64,000 nt of DNA from Terriglobia bacterium (GTDB taxonomy: Bacteria; Acidobacteriota; Terriglobia; Terriglobales; Acidobacteriaceae): the NCBI GenBank assembly GCA_032252755.1, contig JAVUPY010000010.1, positions 30,534-94,533 of the forward strand, given 5' to 3'. The translations under genes and the position numbers were made by a program. Below, piece by piece: positions 17,097-24,946 of the stretch; within the stretch, counting starts at the first letter, position 1; each line of letters starts with the position of its first letter. The notes beneath the pieces were generated by a model, which was given only the letters and a program-made list of their open reading frames with translations, was not told the DNA's origin and made no database searches.

Positions 17097-17587
17097 GCGC
17101 GGCATCCGCGATAGATGCGAACTGGGAAACCGTCGAGCACTGGCGCTCCATGCTGGAAGTGGCCACATGCGAGGTGTTCGAGATCGTGTTGGGTAGCAGC
17201 CTGGAGGCAACCAATAAGGTGTCAAACGGAACCGTTCACGAATACACAGCCATCGTTGGATTGGCGGGCTCAATGTGCGGAGTCATCACCCTGCGTTGCA
17301 CAGCAGGTTCGGCTGCATTGATGGCTTCGAAGATGCTGGGCGTTCCAATTGTGGAAGCTGGTGGCCAGAGCCGCGATGCAATCGGGGAAGTCTGCAACAT
17401 GATCGCGGGAAACTTTAAGACCAAGCTCACGAACCTCGCCAGCCAGTGCATGCTTTCTGTGCCAACCGTAATTACGGGGGCAGATTACCAACTGCATTCG
17501 CTCTCCGAAGGGGCCACGGCGGAAGCGACTTTGCGATTTGAAGATGAAATCCTTTGCGTCACTCTAGAGGTGACTGCGACGGTATAG
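17093..17587 (+). CDS. cheX: CheX-type CheY-P phosphatase
   Basis: A 164-aa protein of the CheX/CheC family, which dephosphorylates CheY-P. The catalytic pattern E-x-x-N is intact in DAIGEVCNMIAGNFKTKL (about residues 97-114), and there is only one such motif, which is the CheX rather than CheC arrangement. The fold's beta strands (AIVGLAGSMCGVITLRC) are recognisable. ATG overlaps the cheY stop. A gap of 129 bases with a hairpin-like repeat separates it from flgF. Confidence 0.88.
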   Translation: MSAASAIDANWETVEHWRSMLEVATCEVFEIVLGSSLEATNKVSNGTVHEYTAIVGLAGSMCGVITLRCTAGSAALMASKMLGVPIVEAGGQSRDAIGEVCNMIAGNFKTKLTNLASQCMLSVPTVITGADYQLHSLSEGATAEATLRFEDEILCVTLEVTATV

Positions 17588-17676
17588 TTCGGCCATCTTT
17601 CTGCAATCCTCATTAATCTTTTCTAATCTCGGCGGCGCTAGTTTCGCAAACCACTCATTCCAAAGGATGCCTTCGC

Positions 17677-17692
17677 TGGCCCAGAACCTGCA
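17677..17692 (+). promoter_or_regulatory. Weak sigma-54-like site before flgF
   Basis: TGGCCCA-GAAC-CTGCA keeps the invariant GG (17678-17679) and GC (17690-17691) at the 10-base distance of sigma-54 promoters but differs from consensus at three other bases. Predicted start near 17703 leaves only a 14-base leader containing GGAGG. It overlaps the inverted repeat AGAACC...GGTTCT (17683-17700). Credible only because a much better site occurs before fliL. Confidence 0.3.
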
Positions 17693-17716
17693 GGGGTTCT
17701 AACTGGAGGCATCGTC

Positions 17717-18448
17717 GTGGATAGTGGTTTTTATGCTGCATGTGCGGGATTGATCGCGAAGATGCAAGCGCTCGATCTTGCGGCGAACAACCTGGCGAAC
17801 AGTGGCACCGCCGGCTACCGAGGACAACGCGAAGTGTTTCGGCAGTTGCTGGCCGGCACCGTACCCGTCGGACAACTCAATCGGGTGGTGAATGCCTACG
17901 GGGTTATGGGCGATACGACCACCGACTTCAGTCAAGGGTCGCTGCAGAAAACCGACAATCCCCTGGATTTTGCCATCGAGGGCCGCGCGATGTTTGCGGT
18001 GAAAACTTCCGAAGGCGTGCGTTACACGCGGGCAGGCGATTTTGACCTGGGGGCCGATCGCAAGTTGGTTACGCAAGATGGGGACGAGGTGCTGGGTGAG
18101 CAAGGTGCGATTCGGATTCCCGAAGGCAAACTGACGGTGAGCGACGACGGAACACTCTCGATCAATGGCGCGGTTGCGGGACGCTTAAAGCTGATTGAGT
18201 TCAACCCCGCAACCAGGCTCACGCCGGTTGGAGACGCTTACTATTCCGCGCCAACCGCCGCTGCTCAGCCGGCGAAGGGTTCGGTGCTACGCCAGGGGAT
18301 GATCGAGGGCTCCAACGTACAGCCCCTCACGGCGGCAGTAAACCTGATTGCGATACAACGAAATTCGGAGAGCTTGCAGCGCGCGCTGTACCTATTTCAT
18401 AACGAATTCAACAGGATTGCGGCGCAGGAATTGCCGCGAATCGGTTAG
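17717..18448 (+). CDS. flgF: Flagellar proximal rod protein FlgF
   Basis: A 243-aa rod protein with the shared rod/hook N-terminus (FYAACAGLIAKMQALDLAAN then NLANSGTAGYRGQREVFRQL) and the matching C-terminal helix (GSNVQPLTAAVNLIAIQRNS...ESLQRALYLFHNEFNRI). Placed as FlgF because it is shorter than and directly precedes a clear FlgG. The GTG start has GGAGG seven bases upstream and there is no better ATG. It opens the third transcription block of the cluster. Confidence 0.92.
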   Translation: MDSGFYAACAGLIAKMQALDLAANNLANSGTAGYRGQREVFRQLLAGTVPVGQLNRVVNAYGVMGDTTTDFSQGSLQKTDNPLDFAIEGRAMFAVKTSEGVRYTRAGDFDLGADRKLVTQDGDEVLGEQGAIRIPEGKLTVSDDGTLSINGAVAGRLKLIEFNPATRLTPVGDAYYSAPTAAAQPAKGSVLRQGMIEGSNVQPLTAAVNLIAIQRNSESLQRALYLFHNEFNRIAAQELPRIG

Positions 18449-18457
18449 GGAGAAGCT

Positions 18458-19249
18458 ATGTTCCGTGCACTGTATACGGCCGCGAGCGGTATGTCGGCGC
18501 AGCAGATGAACCTGGACAATGTTGCGAACAACCTCGCGAATTCGAGTACGGCGGGGTTCCGGAGGCGGAGAATCCAGTTCCAGGATTTGATGTATCAGAA
18601 CCTGATCTCTCCCGGTGCGGCAGCCACGCAACAGACCACGCTTGCCGCGGGATTACAGGTGGGCCTCGGGACGCGGTCGGCGGCGTCAGAGGTGATTCAG
18701 AGTCAGGGGGACTTCACGCAAACGGGAAACCCGCTGGATCTCACCATCAAGGGCCAGGGATTTTTCCAGGTGCGCCTGCCGAGCGGCGACCTGGCATATA
18801 CGAGAGCCGGGACTTTCCACCTCGATGCGCAGGGAAACATTGTCACTTCTGAAGGCAATCCACTGGAACCTGCGATCACGATTCCTCCTGATGCGCAGTC
18901 GATCACGATCGGCAGCGATGGAACGGTTTCTGTCGTGCAGCCCGGGCAAAGCCAGGCGCAGCAAGTGGGGAGCATCCAGTTAGCGATGTTTCCTAATCCT
19001 GGCGGCTTGAACAGCATCGGCGGAAACCTTTTTCTTGCAACCACTGCATCTGGGGATCCGATCGTGGCGAATCCCGGTGGTTCGGAAGGACTGGGAACAC
19101 TCGAGCAGGGATTCCTGGAGAGTTCGAACGTGAATGTCGTAGAGGAATTTGTACAGATGATCCTGGCGCAACGCTCGTACGAGGCAAACTCGCGGGTGGT
19201 TCGCGCGGCAGACGATATGTTCCAGCAGATCAACTCGTTGACACGTTAG
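18458..19249 (+). CDS. flgG: Flagellar distal rod protein FlgG
   Basis: A 263-aa protein with the strong FlgG signature at the start (MFRALYTAASGMSAQQMNLD then NVANNLANSSTAGFRRRR) and end (GFLESSNVNVVEEFVQMILA, then QRSYEANSRVVRAADDM). It forms the distal rod that passes through the P and L rings encoded just downstream. Full length; GGAGAAG precedes the ATG. Confidence 0.97.
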   Translation: MFRALYTAASGMSAQQMNLDNVANNLANSSTAGFRRRRIQFQDLMYQNLISPGAAATQQTTLAAGLQVGLGTRSAASEVIQSQGDFTQTGNPLDLTIKGQGFFQVRLPSGDLAYTRAGTFHLDAQGNIVTSEGNPLEPAITIPPDAQSITIGSDGTVSVVQPGQSQAQQVGSIQLAMFPNPGGLNSIGGNLFLATTASGDPIVANPGGSEGLGTLEQGFLESSNVNVVEEFVQMILAQRSYEANSRVVRAADDMFQQINSLTR

Positions 19250-19255
19250 CGCGAT

Positions 19256-19777
19256 ATGCGACGAAACCTGATTCTGATTTCGATGCTGCTTCTGCTCGGC
19301 TCCGGCGCGAAAGCGGCGGATGCGAGAGAAGCAGTATTGGCAGCATTACACAGGTGGGGCACCGCAGCCGGCGTTGCAGTAGCCCGGATTGAAGTTCCGG
19401 TCGCGCCTTCATGCGCAGAGACTGCCGATGGGTTGAGGGTGAAGCGTGTGCATTTCGATGCCATGCTTCGGTCGTGGGTGGTGGAGGTGAGTTGTGCCGG
19501 CTTCACAGTCCCAGTTTTGGCGATCGTCCACGTGAATGATCCGCAATGGCTGTCGGTTGATGACAAGAGCCGGGTCACGACTCCGCTTCTGGTGCGCGCT
19601 GGTGAGACGAGGCGGCTGACGGTGGAACTTTCGGGGGTTCGCATTGCAGAAACTGTCATTTGTCTCAAGGCTGGAAGAGCAGGAGACATCATTCGGGTGC
19701 GGTCGCGGGATAGAAAAATGACGAGACGAGCGCTGGTTAGTGAAACGGGAGAACTGGTCCTGGCGGGTGGGCGATGA
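19256..19777 (+). CDS. flgA: FlgA, P-ring assembly chaperone
   Basis: FlgA is the periplasmic chaperone for P-ring formation. The 173-aa protein has a signal peptide (residues 1-20, cut near AKA-AD) and a C-terminal SAF-like domain (TTPLLVRAGETRRLTVELSG...VICLKAGRAGDIIRVRSRD), about residues 103-170. It is shorter than many FlgA proteins, and the N-terminal part is weakly conserved. Position between flgG and flgH supports the call. The stop overlaps the flgH ATG. Confidence 0.85.
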   Translation: MRRNLILISMLLLLGSGAKAADAREAVLAALHRWGTAAGVAVARIEVPVAPSCAETADGLRVKRVHFDAMLRSWVVEVSCAGFTVPVLAIVHVNDPQWLSVDDKSRVTTPLLVRAGETRRLTVELSGVRIAETVICLKAGRAGDIIRVRSRDRKMTRRALVSETGELVLAGGR

Positions 19778-20466
19778 TGCGACGATGCTTCATTTTCGCA
19801 GTGGCTCTGTTGCTCCTGGTTCAGGCATCGTTCGGCCGGAATCGAAAGGCGAAGAGTAAGAGCCTGGAGGATTATTTGACAAGAGTACGCGCGACAGCGA
19901 GTGCGGAAAAGAGTGAGCTTCCGAAGGGTAGTTTGTGGGACGCTTCCGGGCTATACGGGGATTTGAGTTCCGATCATAGGGCGCGCGGCGTCGGTGACTT
20001 GATCGTCATTCGCATCACCGAGCAGATGCTGGCCCAGTCCAGTGCCGCCGTCGCCAGCCAGCGAAAACTGGAGGCGGATTCCGGAATCAGCGCACTTCCC
20101 GGGAAGATCAATACCAGCGGGATCGAGAACCTGTTTTCTCCGCATTCCAACCAGAGTCTGCAAGGGCAGGGACAGACGTCGTCGAAGTCACTGCTGCAGA
20201 CATCGATTTCCGGAAGAGTTGTCGCGGTGCTCCCGGGCTACAGTCTGGTAGTGGAAGCGGAGCGCACGGTACTGGTGAACAATGAGCGGCAGAACGTGAC
20301 TGTGCGCGGCGTCGCGCGTATGGCGGATGTTTCGCAAGACAACGCCATTCTTTCGACGCAGTTGAGCAATCTTGAGGTGGAGGTGGCGGGGAAGGGCGTG
20401 ATAAGCGACAGCACGCATCCGCCGAATTTCATTGTTCGCTTCTTGCTCAGGATCCTGGGCTTCTGA
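19774..20466 (+). CDS. flgH: L-ring protein FlgH without lipobox
   Basis: FlgH forms the outer-membrane L-ring. The 230-aa protein has the family core (SLWDASGLYGDLSSDHRARG, VGDLIVIRITE, then ISGRVVAVLPGYSLVVEAER and VRGVARMADVSQDNAILSTQ). The signal segment (residues 1-21) ends in QASFG and contains no cysteine at the cleavage site; the only cysteine is residue 5. FlgH is normally a lipoprotein, so anchoring must differ here. It overlaps flgA by four bases. Confidence 0.93.
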   Translation: MMRRCFIFAVALLLLVQASFGRNRKAKSKSLEDYLTRVRATASAEKSELPKGSLWDASGLYGDLSSDHRARGVGDLIVIRITEQMLAQSSAAVASQRKLEADSGISALPGKINTSGIENLFSPHSNQSLQGQGQTSSKSLLQTSISGRVVAVLPGYSLVVEAERTVLVNNERQNVTVRGVARMADVSQDNAILSTQLSNLEVEVAGKGVISDSTHPPNFIVRFLLRILGF

Positions 20467-20473
20467 GGGACAC

Positions 20474-21583
20474 ATGCTTCGCCGAGTGACAATTCTGGCG
20501 CTGTTAGCGGTCGCACAACTCACGTCTTCCCAGGATGCGACTTCGCGCAAAGTTCGAATTCGCGATATTGCCACAGTAGAAGGGGTTCGCGAAAACCCGC
20601 TGATTGGATATGGACTCGTAGTGGGGCTGAACGGGACTGGAGATCGTCGGCAGACACTGTTTACGACGCAACTGCTCGCCAATGTCATGCAAAAAATGGG
20701 CCTGCAGATTCCTGCTTCGGCTGTGCGTGTCAACAATATTGCCGCGGTATTCGTGACGGCGAATCTGCCGCCATTCGCACGGTCGGGAACGCAACTGGAT
20801 GTAACAGTATCGTCGATTGGAGACGCCAAGTCGCTGGAGGGCGGGTTGTTGTTGCTGACGCCCCTGCGTGCTGGCGACAGCCAGGTGTATGCCGAGGCGC
20901 AGGGACCGCTCACTCTCGGCGGGTATACGGCTGGAGTATCAGGAAATTCGAAGCAGGTGAACCATCCGACGGTCGGGCGCATCCCGGGCGGCGGGACGGT
21001 GGAGCGGGACTTTGCGGTGGACATGCAGTCCATGAAGAACGTCGCGCTTTTGTTGCGCGAACCTGATTTTTCGACCGTCAAGGATATGGCGGATGCAATC
21101 AACCGCGAGGTTGGAAAACCAGCGGCCCAGGTGCGCGACGCACGTCGAATTGAAATCGATGTTCGGGAAAGTGGTTCGGCGAGCGCTACGGCGCTGCTGG
21201 CGCGAATCGAAGATGTAATGGTGGAGACGCAAGTCCCGGCCCGAGTGGTCGTAAATGAACGTACGGGAACGATTGTGCTCGGCAAGAACGTTCGTTTGAG
21301 TGCGGTCTCGATCTTGCATGGGACTTTAGCAATTGAGATTTCGACGCAATACGAGGTATCGCAGCCGCAGTCGTTCAGCCAGGGAACGACGACGCCAGTT
21401 GCGCAACCCGACGTTCGAGCGCGCGAATCGGCGGCCCGAAAGGTTGAGTTGAGCGAAGGAGCGACGGTCGAAGAATTGGTAACGGGGTTGCAAAGCATGG
21501 GAGCGACAGCCCGAGATGTGATTGCGATACTCCAGGCAATCAAGGCGGCCGGAGCCCTCCAGGCGGAATTGGAGGTGTTGTGA
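20474..21583 (+). CDS. flgI: P-ring protein FlgI
   Basis: FlgI forms the periplasmic P-ring around the rod. The 369-aa protein has a signal peptide (about 1-19), then VRIRDIATVEGVRENPLIGY followed by GLVVGLNGTGD, the family's hallmark, and ends with VEELVTGLQSMGATARDVIA and ILQAIKAAGAL. The start chosen is the ATG seven bases after the flgH stop; an upstream in-frame start lies inside flgH. It overlaps flgJ by four bases. Confidence 0.97.
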   Translation: MLRRVTILALLAVAQLTSSQDATSRKVRIRDIATVEGVRENPLIGYGLVVGLNGTGDRRQTLFTTQLLANVMQKMGLQIPASAVRVNNIAAVFVTANLPPFARSGTQLDVTVSSIGDAKSLEGGLLLLTPLRAGDSQVYAEAQGPLTLGGYTAGVSGNSKQVNHPTVGRIPGGGTVERDFAVDMQSMKNVALLLREPDFSTVKDMADAINREVGKPAAQVRDARRIEIDVRESGSASATALLARIEDVMVETQVPARVVVNERTGTIVLGKNVRLSAVSILHGTLAIEISTQYEVSQPQSFSQGTTTPVAQPDVRARESAARKVELSEGATVEELVTGLQSMGATARDVIAILQAIKAAGALQAELEVL

Positions 21584-21894
21584 TGGTGGGATTCGATGCA
21601 AAACTCACCGACACTTCAATTCAAGCCGACGCCAATGAGCGACTGCTCCGCGAGAAGGCCTCGGAGTTTGAGGGCATTCTGATTGCGCAGATTCTGCAGA
21701 AGCTCAACCAATGCTATCGACTGGACGAGAGCGAAGACTCGGATTCGGCAAACGAGAGCTTCGGGTCCCTGGCGACATCGGCTGTGGGTGGCGGATTGGC
21801 GCGGTCCGGCGGACTGGGAATCGGCGAGATGATCGTGCGCTCTCTCCAACGGAGCGGCGTGCCGGGTACTGCTCAAGTGATTGATTCGCAATGA
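21580..21894 (+). CDS. flgJ: FlgJ rod-capping domain only
   Basis: A 104-aa protein containing just the rod-binding (Rod-binding/FlgJ N-terminal) domain: LREKASEFEGILIAQILQKL, then SFGSLATSAVGGGLARSGGLG and IGEMIVRSL. The peptidoglycan hydrolase half seen in enterobacterial FlgJ is absent, which is common outside gamma-proteobacteria and implies a separate muramidase. The start may be GTG at 21580 or the ATG three bases on. A 90-base gap with a sigma-28 site follows. Confidence 0.85.
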   Translation: MMVGFDAKLTDTSIQADANERLLREKASEFEGILIAQILQKLNQCYRLDESEDSDSANESFGSLATSAVGGGLARSGGLGIGEMIVRSLQRSGVPGTAQVIDSQ

Positions 21895-21929
21895 CATGGG
21901 ACCGGAGCGGATAAAGTACAGCAGCACAT

Positions 21930-21956
21930 TAAAGTGTTCTTATGATTTGCCGATGT
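21930..21956 (+). promoter_or_regulatory. Sigma-28 promoter upstream of flgM
   Basis: TAAAGTGT-N11-GCCGATGT matches the FliA consensus TAAAGTTT-N11-GCCGATAA at 13 of 16 defined bases, with the exact spacer. It lies in the 90-base gap between flgJ and flgM, about 30 bases before the flgM start. It would place flgM, flgN, flgK and flgL under the FliA encoded at 13245. Confidence 0.75.
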
Positions 21957-21978
21957 AAGAGTCGGTGGGTGTAACGAG

Positions 21979-22266
21979 GTGGCTATGAGAATTGATCTAC
22001 AGTTCGGGAACGTGCATTCGATTGAGACGCAGAAGACGAATCGTGCGGATTCTGCACCAGCGGACCGATCCGTACGGCGGGAGCGGCAAGACGAGGCTAG
22101 TCTCTCTTCTGCAACCAGCAACATTTCGGTGCTGGCGGCACGGGCGATGTCAGAACCGGATGTGCGAACGGTTCGGGTAAATGCGCTTCGCGCCTCGATA
22201 GCGGATGGCAGTTATGCAGTGCAGCCGCAGGCAATTGCCGACGCCATGCTGAAGGACATCTTCTAA
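21979..22266 (+). CDS. flgM: Anti-sigma-28 factor FlgM
   Basis: FlgM binds and silences FliA until the hook is finished, then is exported. The 95-aa protein has an unstructured polar N-terminus and the conserved sigma-binding C-terminus (VRTVRVNALRASIADGSYAV followed by QPQAIADAMLKDIF). Start is GTG at 21979 or ATG at 21985; both follow GAGGTGG-like sequence. Its own promoter looks FliA-dependent, giving a feedback loop. Confidence 0.9.
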   Translation: MAMRIDLQFGNVHSIETQKTNRADSAPADRSVRRERQDEASLSSATSNISVLAARAMSEPDVRTVRVNALRASIADGSYAVQPQAIADAMLKDIF

Positions 22267-22272
22267 GCGCCA

Positions 22273-22650
22273 ATGCGGGAACAGCGTTCAATGCGAGTGG
22301 GTATGATTGACGGCAACTGGCTGAGAGCCATGTCCGAGTCGGTCGAGAGCGCTACGTCCGCACTTGCGCGCAACGATCTGCAGGGATTGGAATCTGAAAC
22401 TTCCCGGCAACTGGCGTTGCTCCGGAAAATCCCGTTCGACGGTCCTCAAATCGACGTGAGAGTTGCGGGCGACGATGGCTCGGAGGCTTGTGCTCCTGAT
22501 CAGCATGAACTCCGTGCTGTCCTCGCCCACCAGCTTGCAGTGCTGCGATGCGCGGTGACCCGCGGCATTCGCTCGGTAATTGCGCTGCGCTCGCTGTTGC
22601 CCCATGCAGACGGAACGTACTCAGCGCTGGTGGCGCAGAGGAGGTCCTGA
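22273..22650 (+). CDS. flgN: FlgN-like chaperone for hook-junction proteins
   Basis: A 125-aa mostly helical protein between flgM and flgK, the standard place of flgN, the export chaperone for FlgK and FlgL. Direct sequence signals are weak: a helical N-terminal half with regular L and E spacing (ESATSALARNDLQGLESETS RQLALL region) and a second helix near 70-105. Called mainly by context and size. Alternative in-frame ATGs at 22291 and 22303 are possible. The stop overlaps the flgK ATG (ATGA). Confidence 0.6.
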   Translation: MREQRSMRVGMIDGNWLRAMSESVESATSALARNDLQGLESETSRQLALLRKIPFDGPQIDVRVAGDDGSEACAPDQHELRAVLAHQLAVLRCAVTRGIRSVIALRSLLPHADGTYSALVAQRRS

Positions 22651-24017
22651 TGTCTGGACTTTTTGGTAGCCTCGACACTGCGTTGCAGTCTCTGTTAACG
22701 CAACAGGGAGCAATGCGGGCGACCACCGATAATATCGCGAACGTAAATACGCAAGGTTACACGCGGCGGAGACCAGTTATAACCGAACAAGTACCGACCT
22801 ACGCGTCCGGCGTGTTGATGGGCCGAGGGGTACAACTCTCGTCGATCGAGAGCATACGCGATCGCGTGCTGGAATTGCGGATAGCTGCCGAGCACCAACA
22901 GCAGAGCGGAATTGAATCTTTCATCAATTCGATGAGCGGGGTAGAGACTCTGTTTGGAACCGGAGACGACAGTTTGGGTTCTCAGGTGCAGAACTTTTTC
23001 AACAGCCTGAACGAACTGTCGACGAACCCGACAGACGGATCGCTGCGCCAGGGTGTGCTGACCTCTGCGGGAGACCTCGCGCGGACCCTCAATAATCTTT
23101 CCCAGAACCTGCAAAACGAAAGCGCGGCGATCGACCTGTCTGTTGTGCAGTCGTTAAGCGAAGTAAACCGGTTGACAACGCAAATCGCGAACATTAACCA
23201 GGAAGTCGCCAACAGAACTGCGATTGGAGAAGAGCCCGGTGCATTGGAAGATCAACGGACGGAATTGATTAACGAACTGGCGTCCAAAATTGACGTATTC
23301 GTAACCGATACACCCGACGGTCTGACGTTAACTACAGTGCACGGGGAGCCGTTGGTGGTTGCGGGAAATTCGTATTTGCTGGAGACGTCGATCGGCAGCG
23401 ATTTAAAGACGCGCGTGCTCGCGAATGGAACAGACTTGACCGCGGATATTCAGGGTGGGGAACTGGGTGGAATGTTGCGGGCACGGGACCAGGACTTGGC
23501 TTCTATGCAGTCCAGTGTGGACGCGTTTGCGTATCAGTTTGCCACCGCCGTGAACCAGGTGCATCGAAGTGGATTTGATCTGGACGGAAACGCCGCCGGT
23601 GATATGTTCACGATCGGAGCAGCGCAGTCAGGCGCCGCGAGCAGAATCGCACTGGCGAGCGCGAACCCGAATGCCGTAGCGGCCAGCTCCGACGGCGCCG
23701 CGGGTGGCAACGCGAATCTGCTTGTGCTAATGGCTCTGCGAAATTCGCAGTTGATCGACGGGCAGACGCCAGCGGAAGCCTATTCGGCAATGGTGTTCCT
23801 GGTAGGTAGCGCAATCGCAAACGCCAAGGCGGACGAACAGGCGGGCGAAATCGTATTGGGTCAGTTGAAGGATCTGCGGGGTGCCGTCTCAGGAGTGTCG
23901 CTCGATGAAGAAGCCGCAAACCTGATTCGGTTTCAGCAAGCATATCAAGCGGCGGCAAGGGTGATCGCCACCATAAACGAGATGCTGGATATCGCCGTGA
24001 ATCTGGGGGCACGCTAA
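22650..24017 (+). CDS. flgK: Hook-filament junction protein FlgK
   Basis: FlgK (HAP1) joins the hook to the filament. The 455-aa protein has the N-terminal signature LFGSLDTALQSLLTQQGAMR, then TTDNIANVNTQGYTRRRP, and the C-terminal helix VSLDEEAANLIRFQQAYQAA followed by ARVIATINEMLD. It is at the short end of the family. The start chosen overlaps the flgN stop; the longer in-frame reading lies within flgN. Confidence 0.96.
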   Translation: MSGLFGSLDTALQSLLTQQGAMRATTDNIANVNTQGYTRRRPVITEQVPTYASGVLMGRGVQLSSIESIRDRVLELRIAAEHQQQSGIESFINSMSGVETLFGTGDDSLGSQVQNFFNSLNELSTNPTDGSLRQGVLTSAGDLARTLNNLSQNLQNESAAIDLSVVQSLSEVNRLTTQIANINQEVANRTAIGEEPGALEDQRTELINELASKIDVFVTDTPDGLTLTTVHGEPLVVAGNSYLLETSIGSDLKTRVLANGTDLTADIQGGELGGMLRARDQDLASMQSSVDAFAYQFATAVNQVHRSGFDLDGNAAGDMFTIGAAQSGAASRIALASANPNAVAASSDGAAGGNANLLVLMALRNSQLIDGQTPAEAYSAMVFLVGSAIANAKADEQAGEIVLGQLKDLRGAVSGVSLDEEAANLIRFQQAYQAAARVIATINEMLDIAVNLGAR

Positions 24018-24020
24018 TCG

Positions 24021-24914
24021 ATGCGAATTAATCCTGATTCGACCACATACCTGTTGAACGTACTGTCGTCAGCCCAGGAAGAGGAGCAGGTCGCTATGCG
24101 GCAGATGTCCACCGGTCGCCGCGTACAGGTCGCCTCAGATGATCCGGCAGCGAGCGCCGCAGTCTCGGTGAACCTGCAGGAGCAGTCGCGGCAAGATCAG
24201 TATTTGCAAAGTATTTCCAGCGTGCGCGAGATGTTGAGCGCTTCGGACTCTGCCCTGAGCGGTGTTGTTGAGGCTTTAACGCGCGCGGTGACTGTCGGCG
24301 TGCAAGGCGCTACAGGGACACTCTCCGGTGATGAACGTACCTCGCTCGCGAATGAGGTCGATGGGATACGCGACCAGGTGCTGAGCCTGGCGAACGCCAG
24401 CTTTCAAGGTGTTTTCCTGTTTTCTGGTACGAAACTGACGACAAAGCCGTTTTCTGCAGATGAGAACAGCGCATCGGTGGTGGCATACAGTGGCAATCAG
24501 CTGGTGAACAGCGTTTATGTCGGCGACGGCCATTTAGTTCCGACTGCGGTCGCCGGTGACAGTCTCTTCATGGATCCTGCGGCGAACGTCTTCGGATCGC
24601 TGCAAGGTCTCGTAAATGCTCTGAAGAAAAATGACGCTGATGGAGTTGCCACCGCGACGGGGCAGGTTCGGGATGCGCTATCGCACGTCAGCGGGTTGCG
24701 AGTGACGTATGGCAGCGGGTTGAGCCTGCTGGATTCCGATGAGCAGTTTTTGCAATCGGCAAAATTACAGGCCCAGGCACGTGAAACCGAGCTGGTTGGG
24801 GTGGATCCCGCCGAAGCCATAACCCGAATGCAACAGGCACAGTACGCGCGCGATGCGACGCTCGCCGCTGTGGCGCGAACACAGCAGAAGACTCTGCTCG
24901 ACTACTTGCCGTAG
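24021..24914 (+). CDS. flgL: Hook-filament junction protein FlgL
   Basis: FlgL (HAP3) is the second junction protein. The 297-aa protein has the flagellin-like N-terminus (AQEEEQVAMRQMSTGRRVQV, then ASDDPAASAAVSV) and the C-terminal helix with LVGVDPAEAITRMQQAQYAR and DATLAAVARTQQKTLLDYL. The full-length middle and FSGTKLTTKPF motif (residues about 133-143) favour FlgL over flagellin. It ends the flagellar cluster and converges on the next gene with 32 bases between. Confidence 0.93.
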   Translation: MRINPDSTTYLLNVLSSAQEEEQVAMRQMSTGRRVQVASDDPAASAAVSVNLQEQSRQDQYLQSISSVREMLSASDSALSGVVEALTRAVTVGVQGATGTLSGDERTSLANEVDGIRDQVLSLANASFQGVFLFSGTKLTTKPFSADENSASVVAYSGNQLVNSVYVGDGHLVPTAVAGDSLFMDPAANVFGSLQGLVNALKKNDADGVATATGQVRDALSHVSGLRVTYGSGLSLLDSDEQFLQSAKLQAQARETELVGVDPAEAITRMQQAQYARDATLAAVARTQQKTLLDYLP

Positions 24915-24946
24915 CACATCCGGAGAGGCACGACACAAAAGCACTG

